NCBI GenBank assembly: GCA_022360095.1
Contig: JAKSDK010001243.1
Location: 1 to 64,000, forward strand
Length of the DNA: 64,000 nucleotides
Source: Phycisphaerales bacterium
GTDB lineage: Bacteria; Planctomycetota; Phycisphaerae; UBA1845; UTPLA1
Direction: 5' to 3'
Shown here: piece after piece, positions 53,579 to 62,358 of the stretch
Position numbering within the stretch: the first letter of the stretch is position 1
Layout of the letters: every line of letters begins with the position of its first letter
Translations under genes and position numbers: made by a program
Notes under the pieces: model-generated
The model's input: the letters and a program-made list of their open reading frames with translations, nothing else
Told to the model about the DNA's origin: nothing
Databases searched by the model: none

Positions 53579-54259
53579 CTAAAACAGGTCCTTCTGTTGT
53601 AAACACGCCAGCACCTTCTGATTGGCGTCGCACAGCGCACCGCGGACTCGGCCAGGCGTGATGCCGTGCAGAACGGCAATGTCCGCCGCGCTCATTTCAT
53701 TAAATCTGACCAATCGAAAGATTTCTCTCTCGCGACCCTGGAGCAAGTCGGCACATTCACGGACAGCGGCCATCAACTCCGAAACCTCACTCTTAGCCGT
53801 CGGGTCCGCTTGAGGACTGTCACTTGACGGGGAAGCAAGTGATTCAAGCTGCTGAAGTCGATCCTGTCGAAGTTTCAATCGCTTGGAATGTGTGATCGCC
53901 CTCCGAGTGCAAATCACCGCCAACCAACGGGTAAAGCTCGCCAGACGGCTGTCATACCGAGGCAGTTGCTGATAGACCGCATGCCAGACCTCCTGCGCCA
54001 CTTCCTCGGCGATGTCGCCTCGATATGCTGGAAGCCGTTTCTGAATATGTTTCTGAACGAAATGTCCGTAGCGCCGATAGAGCGTCTCGAAGGCATCCTG
54101 GTCGCCCTGGGCCGCCTTGCCGATAATTTGATCGAGATCCTGAGCCACCGCCTGGGTCGCCCCTCCACAGCTGACCGCCATTCGCCTGCACCGATTCAGG
54201 GTATCAGGAATCTCCGGAAGCTTCCAGCGTTTGTTCGATCTGAAGACATCCATCCACAT
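53579..54259 (-). CDS. ECF sigma factor
   Basis: The protein has 226 residues from ATG 54259, which directly follows the RHS stop codon; the ATG at 54181 (MAVSCGG, with AGGCGA) is a possible later start. Region 2 is DAFETLYRRYGHFVQKHIQKRL ... EEVAQEVWHAVYQQLPRYDSRLASFTRWLAVI and region 4 is REREIFRLVRFNEMSAADIAVLHGITPGRVRGAL. The downstream double zinc-finger membrane protein is probably its anti-sigma factor. Tight spacing to the RHS gene suggests they may share a transcript. Confidence 0.85.
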   Translation of the reverse strand: MWMDVFRSNKRWKLPEIPDTLNRCRRMAVSCGGATQAVAQDLDQIIGKAAQGDQDAFETLYRRYGHFVQKHIQKRLPAYRGDIAEEVAQEVWHAVYQQLPRYDSRLASFTRWLAVICTRRAITHSKRLKLRQDRLQQLESLASPSSDSPQADPTAKSEVSELMAAVRECADLLQGREREIFRLVRFNEMSAADIAVLHGITPGRVRGALCDANQKVLACLQQKDLF

Positions 54260-57200
54260 CTACTTACATTGCTTGAGGGCCTCCTTGAGACACTTCGTCA
54301 CCTTTGCCTGATAAAAACGGTCCTTCGGATTCCTCTTCGCCGCATAGACATCCGTCCCCATGAAGTCCACCGAACACAGATGCTGTTTCGAATGTCCGCC
54401 GTCCCAATTCAGACGCTTCCAGAAACCCCAGCAACATTCCTCTTGGCATTTGTTCCATTCAACCTGAAGGAGCATCTTGAAGCCGCGCGTCTTGGACAGG
54501 TTCGCGCCGACGTTGGGGACGGCCCTGAGCACCCTCGCCAGCATCTTGCCCATCTGGCCGATGCCCGGACGACCTTTCGCGGATTCAAGGATCTTGGCCG
54601 TAATCTCAATCGAAGACTTCAACCCCTCTACACGTTCCTTTTTCCAACCGATCGGCACGGTGGCTATGCCGGTGACGCGACAATTGCCGATCGATCCTTC
54701 CGGTGAGCAAATGTTATTACAGAACATTCCAAAAGGATCGCCGTACGTCCATGGGTTGCCCCCAGCGAACGCAAACGCATTTCCGAGCGAAACTTCATCA
54801 CCCCATGTCCCAATCGAGTCACGCGTGATGAAGCGTCCCGCCGTCGGATCGAGATACCGCGTACGGTAGTAATACCAGCCGGATTCCGGATCAAAACGTC
54901 GCCCCGTAAACAGGTACGGATTGCCGATCACGGAAGGATCGCCCGCGATTGAATTGAGCGTGGTCGGATCGACTGCCCGTCCATAGTCATCATACTCATA
55001 ACGCTCCACCACGGTCCCCGCACCATCGGTGATCGCCATCACGTTGTAATAATCATCGCAGTGGTAATAGAAATCTCCGCCACCCCGCTGCATGTTGAGG
55101 ACTTCGTCCACATAGAGACCGTACACGTACGTGGCTTGAGTCGCACCGAGGTCGTTCTGCTCCTCGATGACCTGCCACTCATCGTAAAAGTATCTCGTCT
55201 CCGTCGGTCCGCCGCTCGTACCGTCGGCATCGAGAACCCTCGTGATGCGCCGGCCGAGCGCGTCGTAAGCGTACGTATGGCGTTCGCCGGTCAGCAAATC
55301 CGAGTATTCGACCATCTGATCGCGGTAATCGTACGTGATCGTGTAGTTGGGCGCGGCCGAGGTTGTGCCCAAAACGAGCTCGATAAAACGCTGTACATCC
55401 AAACCGTTGATGATGCCGTCGAAATTTGCGTCCGATTCGCAGGAAACCGGTCCGCCCGACAAGAGGCTCGTCACAAATGGACTCACGTCAGACGGATTCA
55501 CCAACAAGTCTCCGTTGACATCGCCCTCAAGGCAATTGAACGACGACGCAAGATTGCCGTTGGAGTCATATCGACGATGATCAAACGAAGTCGTGGTGTA
55601 CTGGTTCATTGGAAGGTCCGCCGGATCGGGTGCTGCCGCGTTCATCGCATACGCCCCTGGCTCCGAACCACCGGTGACCTGCGTCCGATTGCCCACGCCG
55701 TCAAACTCATAGTCCGTGTCTCGAACCACCGAAGGCGCGGTGTCCGTCGCAGTTGCTCGGCTCAGACGATAGACCGCGTCGTAAGTGTAATCATGCGTCA
55801 GCTCCGGACTGCCGAGACGAACGTCCCGGCGCTGTTTCTTGTTGAACATGGGATCCCAGACATATGTACGGTCGTCGACAATCGCTCCACCCGAGATCAC
55901 CGAGTGCGTCGTCCGAATGATCTGCTTGACACCGAAGTCGCCTGCGGGATTAGGAAGGACGCCGTCATACTCGTAGTCGGTCCTGGTTCCGTTGCCGTAT
56001 TCACGGCGCTCGACACGATCCGGCCCGATGTAATCATACGTTGCGATCGTGCCGGCGCCATCGGAAGCCGTCTTCTTACGGTCCAGTTCATCATAGGTAC
56101 AGGTGATCACGCGCCCACCGGGATAGGTGCATTGCGTGCCATTACCGACGCCGTCATAAACCGACGCCGTGGTTTGCCCATTGAGTGTCTCACTCGTAAT
56201 TCGCGAGAGCGAATCGTAGCTTCGTGTGACGACGGAATCGTCATCCTCCGCGCGAACGATGCGAGAGAGGCCGTCATATTTGAAAATCTCAAACGTCGTA
56301 TCATTCGAAACGCCGACACCGGGCACAACGGTATTGTTCGTCATGCGATCGAGAAGATCGTACGTCCCCGTGGCGACATTGCCGTTGGCGTCGGTCGTGC
56401 CGACCTTGTTGTCGTGAACGTCGTAACTGCAGCCGTGGGTCGTCCCGTCAGAATGATTTTCGTCCGTCAAACGGTCCAGAGCATCGTATGCATAAGACGT
56501 CGTATTTCCCGCATCGTCGGTTTGCCCCGTCAGGCGCGACGTGTCATCCCACACCTGAACGGTCGTAATGTCATCCCCGTCCCCGTCGGCGCCGTCGCCG
56601 TCCAGATCATATCGCGTCGTCACCAATCGGTTGATGCCGTCGAAGTCAAAACGGATTTCGTTTTGGTTCGCGTCCGTCTGAACCGTAAGATTGTTTCGGG
56701 AATCGTATCCATGGTTGTTTTCGTTACCCGCATTGTCGGTCGTCCGGATCAACCGGTCGAGGTTGTCGTAGACATGGGTCGTCACAAACGTTTCGTCAGG
56801 ATTCAGCAGGTCAGATTTCTCCACTTCCGTCACGGTCACAACGTTCGAGTTGGCATCGTAGCCGTGAGTGATGGTGTTGTCCTTGTCGTCCGTAACCACG
56901 CTGCGACGATTGGCCGTGTCGAAGACCGTCACCGTTTCGTGATTGTTGTCGTCGAGGATGCGGATGACCTGTGAATTGTCGCTATAAAAAGTCTGCGTCA
57001 CCGATTGACCGTCTCCGATCGCTACCTGTGTTGCCGTGTCAAAAAACTCCTCGACGGTATGGGTCATCCGGTCCATGGCGTCATACTGGAATGCCGTTTC
57101 GGACAAACGAATATTTCCGGCACTACCCGGGATGTCGTCCAGCTCGCCGTCGATCCGCAGGGATTCCCGATTGTGGTTGGCGTCATACGTCTGCGCTGTC

Positions 57201-60127
57201 ACATTGCCCATCGGATCGGTCGTGCTGACCAGCCTGTCATATCCGTCGTAAGTCAGCGTCGTAACTCGGGGCGCATTCTCCAGGCCCACACTTAATGTCT
57301 TCCGATTCTTGTTCCCGTCATAGTCGACTTGCGCCGTGGACTGGTCTGCATCACCCTGAGCACGGATAATCTGAAAAACCAGATCGCGCTCGTCGTACAA
57401 TGTCCGCACAACGTTGGTCGGCTGGTTGCCGTTTGTCGCCTCGCCGTTGCGCACCAGCGTCTGATTTCGATTGGCGTCGTATTCGAACTCGATGACGATG
57501 GATTCACTCTGAGGAAGCGACGTGCAGTCCAGGTCCACCGCCGTCAGGGCCGCATTGCCGACTTCCTGACAGGTCCGTACGCGATGGTTGAGAATCTCAT
57601 ATTCATGAATCGTCGAGAAGTGCGTGTTCGCCTGAAGCGATCCCTGATCATCGATGTTTTCGACGTCCACACGGATCACGTTGTCATTGGCGTCGTAGAA
57701 CGTATCACGTTCATAGCGCACACCGCTGCCATCGGTCACCTCGCGCGACGCCTCGCGCACGACCTGATCCAACGCATTAAAAACAAACAGCGTATCGTGA
57801 CCACGAGGGTCGACAATGCGAGTGACGTTACCCACCAGGTCATACTCGTAGGTTGTCGTCAGGGCGAAGTTGGGAGCGTCGATGATACGATTCTGAAGAT
57901 ATCCCGACTGCGGACCGGCGGCATAATAGGTGAATTCATCTCGCCGGCGATGCGCACTGCCGTTGTCGGGATGCACGTGAGCCGTCAACTGTCCAAAGCT
58001 GTTGTATTCGAAGTCTTCGACAATGCTTGGAATCCGATGCGTCGTTTTTGTACGATTGCCGGCGGAATCGTATTCATGAGTCGTGACGTTGCCACGACCG
58101 TCGGTATGGCTCGTCACAAAATTCGTACCACAACAGCCGCCGAAATCATCGTCATAGACGAATAACTCAATGATTTGCGCCTGGTCGCCGCCCAGCGGAC
58201 CGGGAAGGCGATGATGTTCCTCCAAGTTCCCCTGCGAGCGCCGGCTCGCATTGGCGTCGTCATAGACGAAGATTTCCTCATTGCCGTTGGGATGCACGAT
58301 TCGCGTGTTGAGCGAGTCATTGTTGAACTCGAACCGCGTCTCGAAAAACGGCGGATCGCCGGCACGAAGCTGGCCTGTCGGACGATTCGTCGTATCAGTC
58401 GTCACGTCGTCCGCATTGGGAGCCCGGCCGGTGTAGATACGCTGCATCACCCCGCGATTTCGGTCGTCGTAGAAAAACTCTTTCACATTGCCGACCCGAT
58501 CGTTGATGATCGTCTCAATGACGGCGAAATTGTTCGACACATCGGGGACGATCGGCAGATAAAAGAGGTCGACGATGTCGCCTGGATTCCCCCACACCTG
58601 ACGCACCATCCGGTCGAAATTGATGTTAAACGGGTCCTGCGTATGACGCGGGTCCGCCACCGCAACGGTGTGAGCATAGACATTGGTCAGATAGGTCTGC
58701 CCCTTCGGATCGGTGATCGTCAGCAGGTCATGATTCAGCGCCTCGTCGGCAAAGCCGGTCGTATAGGTATAGACCGTGGTTTTACCTGTCGGAAAGTCGT
58801 TCCCATTCGGTGTACCGGTGACGACGGGCGTCGTGACCGATTTCAAATCTCCGGCGGAGCCCCCGGCATCGCCGTCCTCGTAATAGTCATAGGTGACCGA
58901 CCGGCCGATCCAGTCCGTCACCGATTCAATAAGCCCGTCTGCATTATAGGTAATTTGGATATCCCGATTATGACCGGCTGTATCGAGCGTATCGTGGATC
59001 GTCACCAACCGGCCGTTCAGATCATAGTCGAAGCTCATCGTATTCCCGTTGCGGTCGACGATGGAGCTGATCTTGCCTGCATCCGGATTCGGACCGAAAG
59101 CATTGAAGTTCCACGTACCCGTGTCGGGAAAAGTGACGGTCAACGTGTTGTCCGGATTCTGCTCGATGGTCCGGAAGAATTCCTCCCGTGCCCACGTGCC
59201 GTCCGGTTGCATGAAGTAAATGTCGGACCGTGTGTGGCCGTCGAACAACGCCAGATGCGGACCGCACGGTTCGAGTCGAATGTTGTAAGAAAAGTCCCAG
59301 CCGTTGCCCATTTCAGTCTGAGGGCCGAATCGAGACCGATACTTCCGGGTCCAGACAAAATCGAAGCCACGGCCGGGAATCCGGAGGTCAACCGTATCCA
59401 GATAGAATTCTCCCGAGAACAAATAGACCGGATCGATCGCAAATCCTTCCTCGTCGTCCGGACAATCTTCACACTCGCACGGCGCCGCAGGCGGTTCATG
59501 TTTTGTTCCCGGCTCAAAGGGCGAAGGCGGAATGATGAAGTCGGCCCCGGTGACTTGGATCACGTAATTCCCCGTGTTGCCCCCGCCGTTCCACCCTTCG
59601 ATCGGGAAAAAACCGCCTGAACCGTCCGGCCCCGTGATCTCGTTCTGAGGATTCTGGTCGAAAATGAAACCGTTGAAATTGCCCGGATCGTTGTCAAAGC
59701 CGGAGATGGCGACGAAATAGAGACCGGGCTGCGTGAGCAGATTCTGACCCGACGGACCGATGTTGATAATGCAGGATTGCGACGTCGGCGGACCGATCGG
59801 ACAGTCGTCATTCGCGGCGATGCCCTGGCCGTTGAGGTCAAACAGCCAGAGCTGCGTATCAAAGTTGGCGAACCCACCGTTGACGCCAGGCGTCGTTGAA
59901 ATGGAAAAGTTGTCCGGGTCCACAACCTCGACCAGGAACATGTCCTCAAAATCCCCCGGACCGGTCACCCCTTGGATACCGAAAACCGGCCCACATCCGA
60001 AGGCCGGCTGATCCATGCCGGGAAGACTCCCCGCATCACCCTCCTCAATCCAAATCTGACCGTTCGCTGCAACCGCGAACACCAACATCGTGGCCAACAC
60101 CACGCCGGCTTCAATCATCCTACGCAT
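54260..60127 (-). CDS. Giant secreted RHS/YD-repeat protein with dockerin-like insert
   Basis: The 1955-residue protein starts at ATG 60127 after AAAGGAGCC, with a signal peptide (MIEAGVVLATMLVFAVAANGQ). Residues about 25-200 form a choice-of-anchor type domain. Next comes a DUF6531-like part (DPVYLFSGEFYLDTVDLRIPGRGFDFVWTRKYRS, about 232-265). More than a thousand residues of YD repeats follow, then the RHS core ending YYYRTRYLDPTAGRFITRDSIG ... NPWTYGDPFGMF (about 1650-1795). Between YD repeats at about 1532-1582 is a dockerin-like pair (GDVNGDLLVNPSDV and DANFDGIINGLDV). The last 160 residues after the core are Cys-rich and unlike known toxins. RHS cores shield C-terminal effectors, but no immunity gene follows. 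Confidence 0.9.
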   Translation of the reverse strand: MRRMIEAGVVLATMLVFAVAANGQIWIEEGDAGSLPGMDQPAFGCGPVFGIQGVTGPGDFEDMFLVEVVDPDNFSISTTPGVNGGFANFDTQLWLFDLNGQGIAANDDCPIGPPTSQSCIINIGPSGQNLLTQPGLYFVAISGFDNDPGNFNGFIFDQNPQNEITGPDGSGGFFPIEGWNGGGNTGNYVIQVTGADFIIPPSPFEPGTKHEPPAAPCECEDCPDDEEGFAIDPVYLFSGEFYLDTVDLRIPGRGFDFVWTRKYRSRFGPQTEMGNGWDFSYNIRLEPCGPHLALFDGHTRSDIYFMQPDGTWAREEFFRTIEQNPDNTLTVTFPDTGTWNFNAFGPNPDAGKISSIVDRNGNTMSFDYDLNGRLVTIHDTLDTAGHNRDIQITYNADGLIESVTDWIGRSVTYDYYEDGDAGGSAGDLKSVTTPVVTGTPNGNDFPTGKTTVYTYTTGFADEALNHDLLTITDPKGQTYLTNVYAHTVAVADPRHTQDPFNINFDRMVRQVWGNPGDIVDLFYLPIVPDVSNNFAVIETIINDRVGNVKEFFYDDRNRGVMQRIYTGRAPNADDVTTDTTNRPTGQLRAGDPPFFETRFEFNNDSLNTRIVHPNGNEEIFVYDDANASRRSQGNLEEHHRLPGPLGGDQAQIIELFVYDDDFGGCCGTNFVTSHTDGRGNVTTHEYDSAGNRTKTTHRIPSIVEDFEYNSFGQLTAHVHPDNGSAHRRRDEFTYYAAGPQSGYLQNRIIDAPNFALTTTYEYDLVGNVTRIVDPRGHDTLFVFNALDQVVREASREVTDGSGVRYERDTFYDANDNVIRVDVENIDDQGSLQANTHFSTIHEYEILNHRVRTCQEVGNAALTAVDLDCTSLPQSESIVIEFEYDANRNQTLVRNGEATNGNQPTNVVRTLYDERDLVFQIIRAQGDADQSTAQVDYDGNKNRKTLSVGLENAPRVTTLTYDGYDRLVSTTDPMGNVTAQTYDANHNRESLRIDGELDDIPGSAGNIRLSETAFQYDAMDRMTHTVEEFFDTATQVAIGDGQSVTQTFYSDNSQVIRILDDNNHETVTVFDTANRRSVVTDDKDNTITHGYDANSNVVTVTEVEKSDLLNPDETFVTTHVYDNLDRLIRTTDNAGNENNHGYDSRNNLTVQTDANQNEIRFDFDGINRLVTTRYDLDGDGADGDGDDITTVQVWDDTSRLTGQTDDAGNTTSYAYDALDRLTDENHSDGTTHGCSYDVHDNKVGTTDANGNVATGTYDLLDRMTNNTVVPGVGVSNDTTFEIFKYDGLSRIVRAEDDDSVVTRSYDSLSRITSETLNGQTTASVYDGVGNGTQCTYPGGRVITCTYDELDRKKTASDGAGTIATYDYIGPDRVERREYGNGTRTDYEYDGVLPNPAGDFGVKQIIRTTHSVISGGAIVDDRTYVWDPMFNKKQRRDVRLGSPELTHDYTYDAVYRLSRATATDTAPSVVRDTDYEFDGVGNRTQVTGGSEPGAYAMNAAAPDPADLPMNQYTTTSFDHRRYDSNGNLASSFNCLEGDVNGDLLVNPSDVSPFVTSLLSGGPVSCESDANFDGIINGLDVQRFIELVLGTTSAAPNYTITYDYRDQMVEYSDLLTGERHTYAYDALGRRITRVLDADGTSGGPTETRYFYDEWQVIEEQNDLGATQATYVYGLYVDEVLNMQRGGGDFYYHCDDYYNVMAITDGAGTVVERYEYDDYGRAVDPTTLNSIAGDPSVIGNPYLFTGRRFDPESGWYYYRTRYLDPTAGRFITRDSIGTWGDEVSLGNAFAFAGGNPWTYGDPFGMFCNNICSPEGSIGNCRVTGIATVPIGWKKERVEGLKSSIEITAKILESAKGRPGIGQMGKMLARVLRAVPNVGANLSKTRGFKMLLQVEWNKCQEECCWGFWKRLNWDGGHSKQHLCSVDFMGTDVYAAKRNPKDRFYQAKVTKCLKEALKQCK

Positions 60128-60324
60128 GTTTCAAGGCTCCTTTGGGATGGGCCGTGAGCAGCTTGAAATACAAAACACTGCTTTGGCATGTCATTTCGAG
60201 AGGCTCTACCGTTCCAGTGTTCCACCTTCGAGACGCTGCGCTCGGGGTTTTTGAAAACTAATTTCGAAATCAGATGATCGGGATCATCGTTTGCCGAGGC
60301 TGACATACGCGCTGGCTGAGCTTG

Positions 60325-60333
60325 TGATATAAT
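60325..60333 (+). promoter_or_regulatory. Extended -10 promoter before the ECF gene
   Basis: TG-A-TATAAT (60325-60333) is an extended -10 element 37 bases before the ATG at 60371. CTGACA is present upstream but 22 bases away, so the -35 contact is weak or absent. Confidence 0.45.
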
Positions 60334-60370
60334 GGCATGCGTGGTTAGGGGTTAAGCACATCGAGGTGCC

Positions 60371-60937
60371 ATGGCTGTGAGCACTGTGCCGGATATCGAA
60401 TTAATGGCGTTGATCGCCACAGGCGGCCAAGACGCGTTTGCCGCTTTCTACGACCGGCATTCCGCACGCGTATTCGGACTCCTGCTTCGAATACTCGGAA
60501 ACTCCGGCGACGCCGAAGACGTCTTACAGGACGTCTTCTGGCAAGTCTGGTCACGAGCCGAACAATACGATCAGGACCGTGGCACGCCCCTGGCTTGGTT
60601 GGTCCTCATCGCCCGATCACGGGCCCTGGACCGCCGCCGTCGCCTGATGCGGGAGCCGAACCCGGTCGAGGAAACCCCCGAGGTTCCCCAGGATGCTGAT
60701 GCCGCAGCCGACGTCGAGTTGGCCGAGGGTGTCCTGAAGGCCCGAAACGCCCTGAGCCAACTTCCGACCGAACAACAGGAGGCAATCCAATTGGCGTTTT
60801 TCAACGGATTATCTCATAGCGAGATTGCCGAACGGACGAAGCTCCCCCTGGGAACCGTAAAAACCAGGATCCGTTCGGGGATCACCAAATTGCGCGATTT
60901 GCTCAACGCGAGCAAAAAGGGGAGCGATGTCGACTGA
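60371..60937 (+). CDS. ECF sigma factor paired with a ChrR-type anti-sigma
   Basis: The 188-residue protein has region 2 (DAFAAFYDRHSARVFGLLLRILGNSGDAEDVLQDVFWQVW ... GTPLAWLVLIARSRALDRRRR) and region 4 (LPTEQQEAIQLAFFNGLSHSEIAERTKLPLGTVKTRIRSGITKLRDLL). The sequence is of the SigK/RpoE-ChrR type. Its 3' end overlaps the start of the cupin anti-sigma gene by 11 bases, so the two are co-translated. Relatives respond to singlet oxygen, organic peroxides or metals; the signal is not known here. Confidence 0.9.
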   Translation: MAVSTVPDIELMALIATGGQDAFAAFYDRHSARVFGLLLRILGNSGDAEDVLQDVFWQVWSRAEQYDQDRGTPLAWLVLIARSRALDRRRRLMREPNPVEETPEVPQDADAAADVELAEGVLKARNALSQLPTEQQEAIQLAFFNGLSHSEIAERTKLPLGTVKTRIRSGITKLRDLLNASKKGSDVD

Positions 60938-61511
60938 AAATCCACATCCCGACGCCGCCGAGCTTGCGGCCCTCTTCGCCGCCGGAGCCCTCTCGCCCGA
61001 CGAACGGGCGAAGTTTGAGGCGATGCTGGCCGACGCAGACTCCGGCTGCGCAAAAGAGCTCCAGGCCCTATCGCCGGCCGTCGAGGCATTGTCTGACGCG
61101 GCCGGCCCGGTCGCCGCCCCCAAGTCTGTCCGCGACGCCCTTTTGCGACGAACCCGGGAGCAATCACCCCAGGCGACCGCCGAATCGTTCTACATCCAAA
61201 GGGATAATCAAGGCGAGTGGAAAGAGTTCGGCATCCCCGGGGCGCGCATGAGGACGCTATTCGTCGATCGCGAGCGGATGGTCAAAACGTTTCTGCTTCA
61301 AATGGCGCCCGGCTGCGAGATCCCGTCACACCCACACGACGACGTTGAGGAGTGCTACGTCATTGAAGGCGATCTCCACACCGCCGACACCGTCCTGAGG
61401 CCGGGCGACTACATGCGCGCCCCTGCCGGAAGCCTCCACGGCCGATCATTCACCCAAGGTGGCTGCCTCATGCTGGTCACCGCCGGCGTGGATGAGCACG
61501 AGTTGAACTAA
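60927..61511 (+). CDS. ChrR-type cupin anti-sigma factor with degenerate zinc site
   Basis: The 194-residue protein has an N-terminal anti-sigma helix bundle (about 1-75) and a C-terminal cupin (about 95-190). Cupin metal ligands are all present: HPHDDVEECYVIEGDL supplies two His and one Glu, and GSLHGRS supplies the last His. The usual HxxxCxxC zinc site of the anti-sigma part is missing; the corresponding stretch MLADADSGCAKEL has one Cys only. So sigma binding may be zinc-independent, with the cupin metal site as the sensor. It overlaps the sigma gene by 11 bases. Confidence 0.86.
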   Translation: MSTENPHPDAAELAALFAAGALSPDERAKFEAMLADADSGCAKELQALSPAVEALSDAAGPVAAPKSVRDALLRRTREQSPQATAESFYIQRDNQGEWKEFGIPGARMRTLFVDRERMVKTFLLQMAPGCEIPSHPHDDVEECYVIEGDLHTADTVLRPGDYMRAPAGSLHGRSFTQGGCLMLVTAGVDEHELN

Positions 61512-61527
61512 GAGATTTGGGAGTAAA

Positions 61528-61655
61528 GAGCCATCGAAAAACGCCAAAAGCCCCGGGCGCGGGTTTCGAGCCACTGAAAAAACACCAAAAGCCCCGGGCG
61601 GTTTCGAGCCACTGAAAAAACGCCAAAAGCCCCGGGCAGGCCTGCCCGGGGTTTC
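61528..61655. repeat. Three tandem GC-rich terminator-like units
   Basis: Units beginning GAGCCA at 61528, 61568 and 61606 each carry GAAAAAACGCCAAAAGCCCCGGGC followed by GTTTC, with lengths of 40, 38 and about 50 bases. They lie between the convergent ChrR and lipoprotein genes. Confidence 0.75.
61630..61651 (-). terminator. Probable terminator hairpin
   Basis: CCCCGGGCAGG and CCTGCCCGGGG form a perfect 22-base palindrome. On the minus strand it is followed by CTTTTGGCG and then T6, the usual context of a rho-independent terminator in that direction, for the lipoprotein gene at 61755-62102. Confidence 0.55.
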
Positions 61656-61754
61656 AAGCCGCCCCACGCCCGAACGGGAGCAGCGCCTACGAGGCCTCTC
61701 CCAGACCCCGTAAGGCGCCGGACTCCCGTTGCGCAAACGATCAGCCAACGGCCC

Positions 61755-62102
61755 TTACCGGTTTGCCTCATCGAACTGAAGTAGTGGAATGTCACCGCCT
61801 GTGGTGACGGCCGTGTCCAACAGCTCTGTCAACGCCTGTTCCGTGACGCACCCAAAAGGCCTCTTTCCCGAATCCAACAGCGCAAGAGCATCCATCTCGG
61901 CAGGGTCGGTGCTGCGGCGGATTTCCTTGAGTACATCGAACTCGACACACCGATCGGCTGCAGGATCGTCTCCTCCAAAATTCCCAAAGTCCGTGCTGCA
62001 CCCGATATTGAGAAAGAACGCACATGCCAGCAACGTGGCGCCCTTGACCAGGCAGCCGACGCCGTCAATCAAATTCCTTTTCATTTCTTTTTGCGTATCC
62101 AT
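61755..62102 (-). CDS. Small lipoprotein
   Basis: The 115-residue protein has a signal with lipobox LNIGC (Cys35), giving a mature lipoprotein of about 80 residues with FDVLKEIRRSTDPAEMDALALLDSG. The ATG at residue 7 (MKRNLIDGVG) is an equally good start. The mature part is acidic, with two further Cys. No family is recognised. It is transcribed towards the terminator-like repeat cluster. Confidence 0.55.
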   Translation of the reverse strand: MDTQKEMKRNLIDGVGCLVKGATLLACAFFLNIGCSTDFGNFGGDDPAADRCVEFDVLKEIRRSTDPAEMDALALLDSGKRPFGCVTEQALTELLDTAVTTGGDIPLLQFDEANR

Positions 62103-62358
62103 GGTTCTGACCTTTCTTCTTCGAACAACACCTCAAATGTCACAGCAGGATTGGATACGCACCAAAGACCCGGTCGGATTTGGCAAAAAATTAGTGTGAT
62201 ACCGGGCCCGACCACTTCGACGCCTGCACAAAGAAAAAAATGACATCGGTAAATCCGATTCGCTGAAACCGGCGTAATTCAGAACATGTCGCGACGTACT
62301 TTCAGGATTGGTCACCGTGACCGGTCAGGTGTCAAACAACTTTGGAAAGGTATGAACA

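Noticed and set aside
55061..56974. A 637-codon open frame on the plus strand opposite the RHS gene
   Set aside because: It is the antisense shadow of the GC-rich YD repeats; composition is rich in Arg/Val with no domain, and the RHS protein on the other strand is unmistakable.
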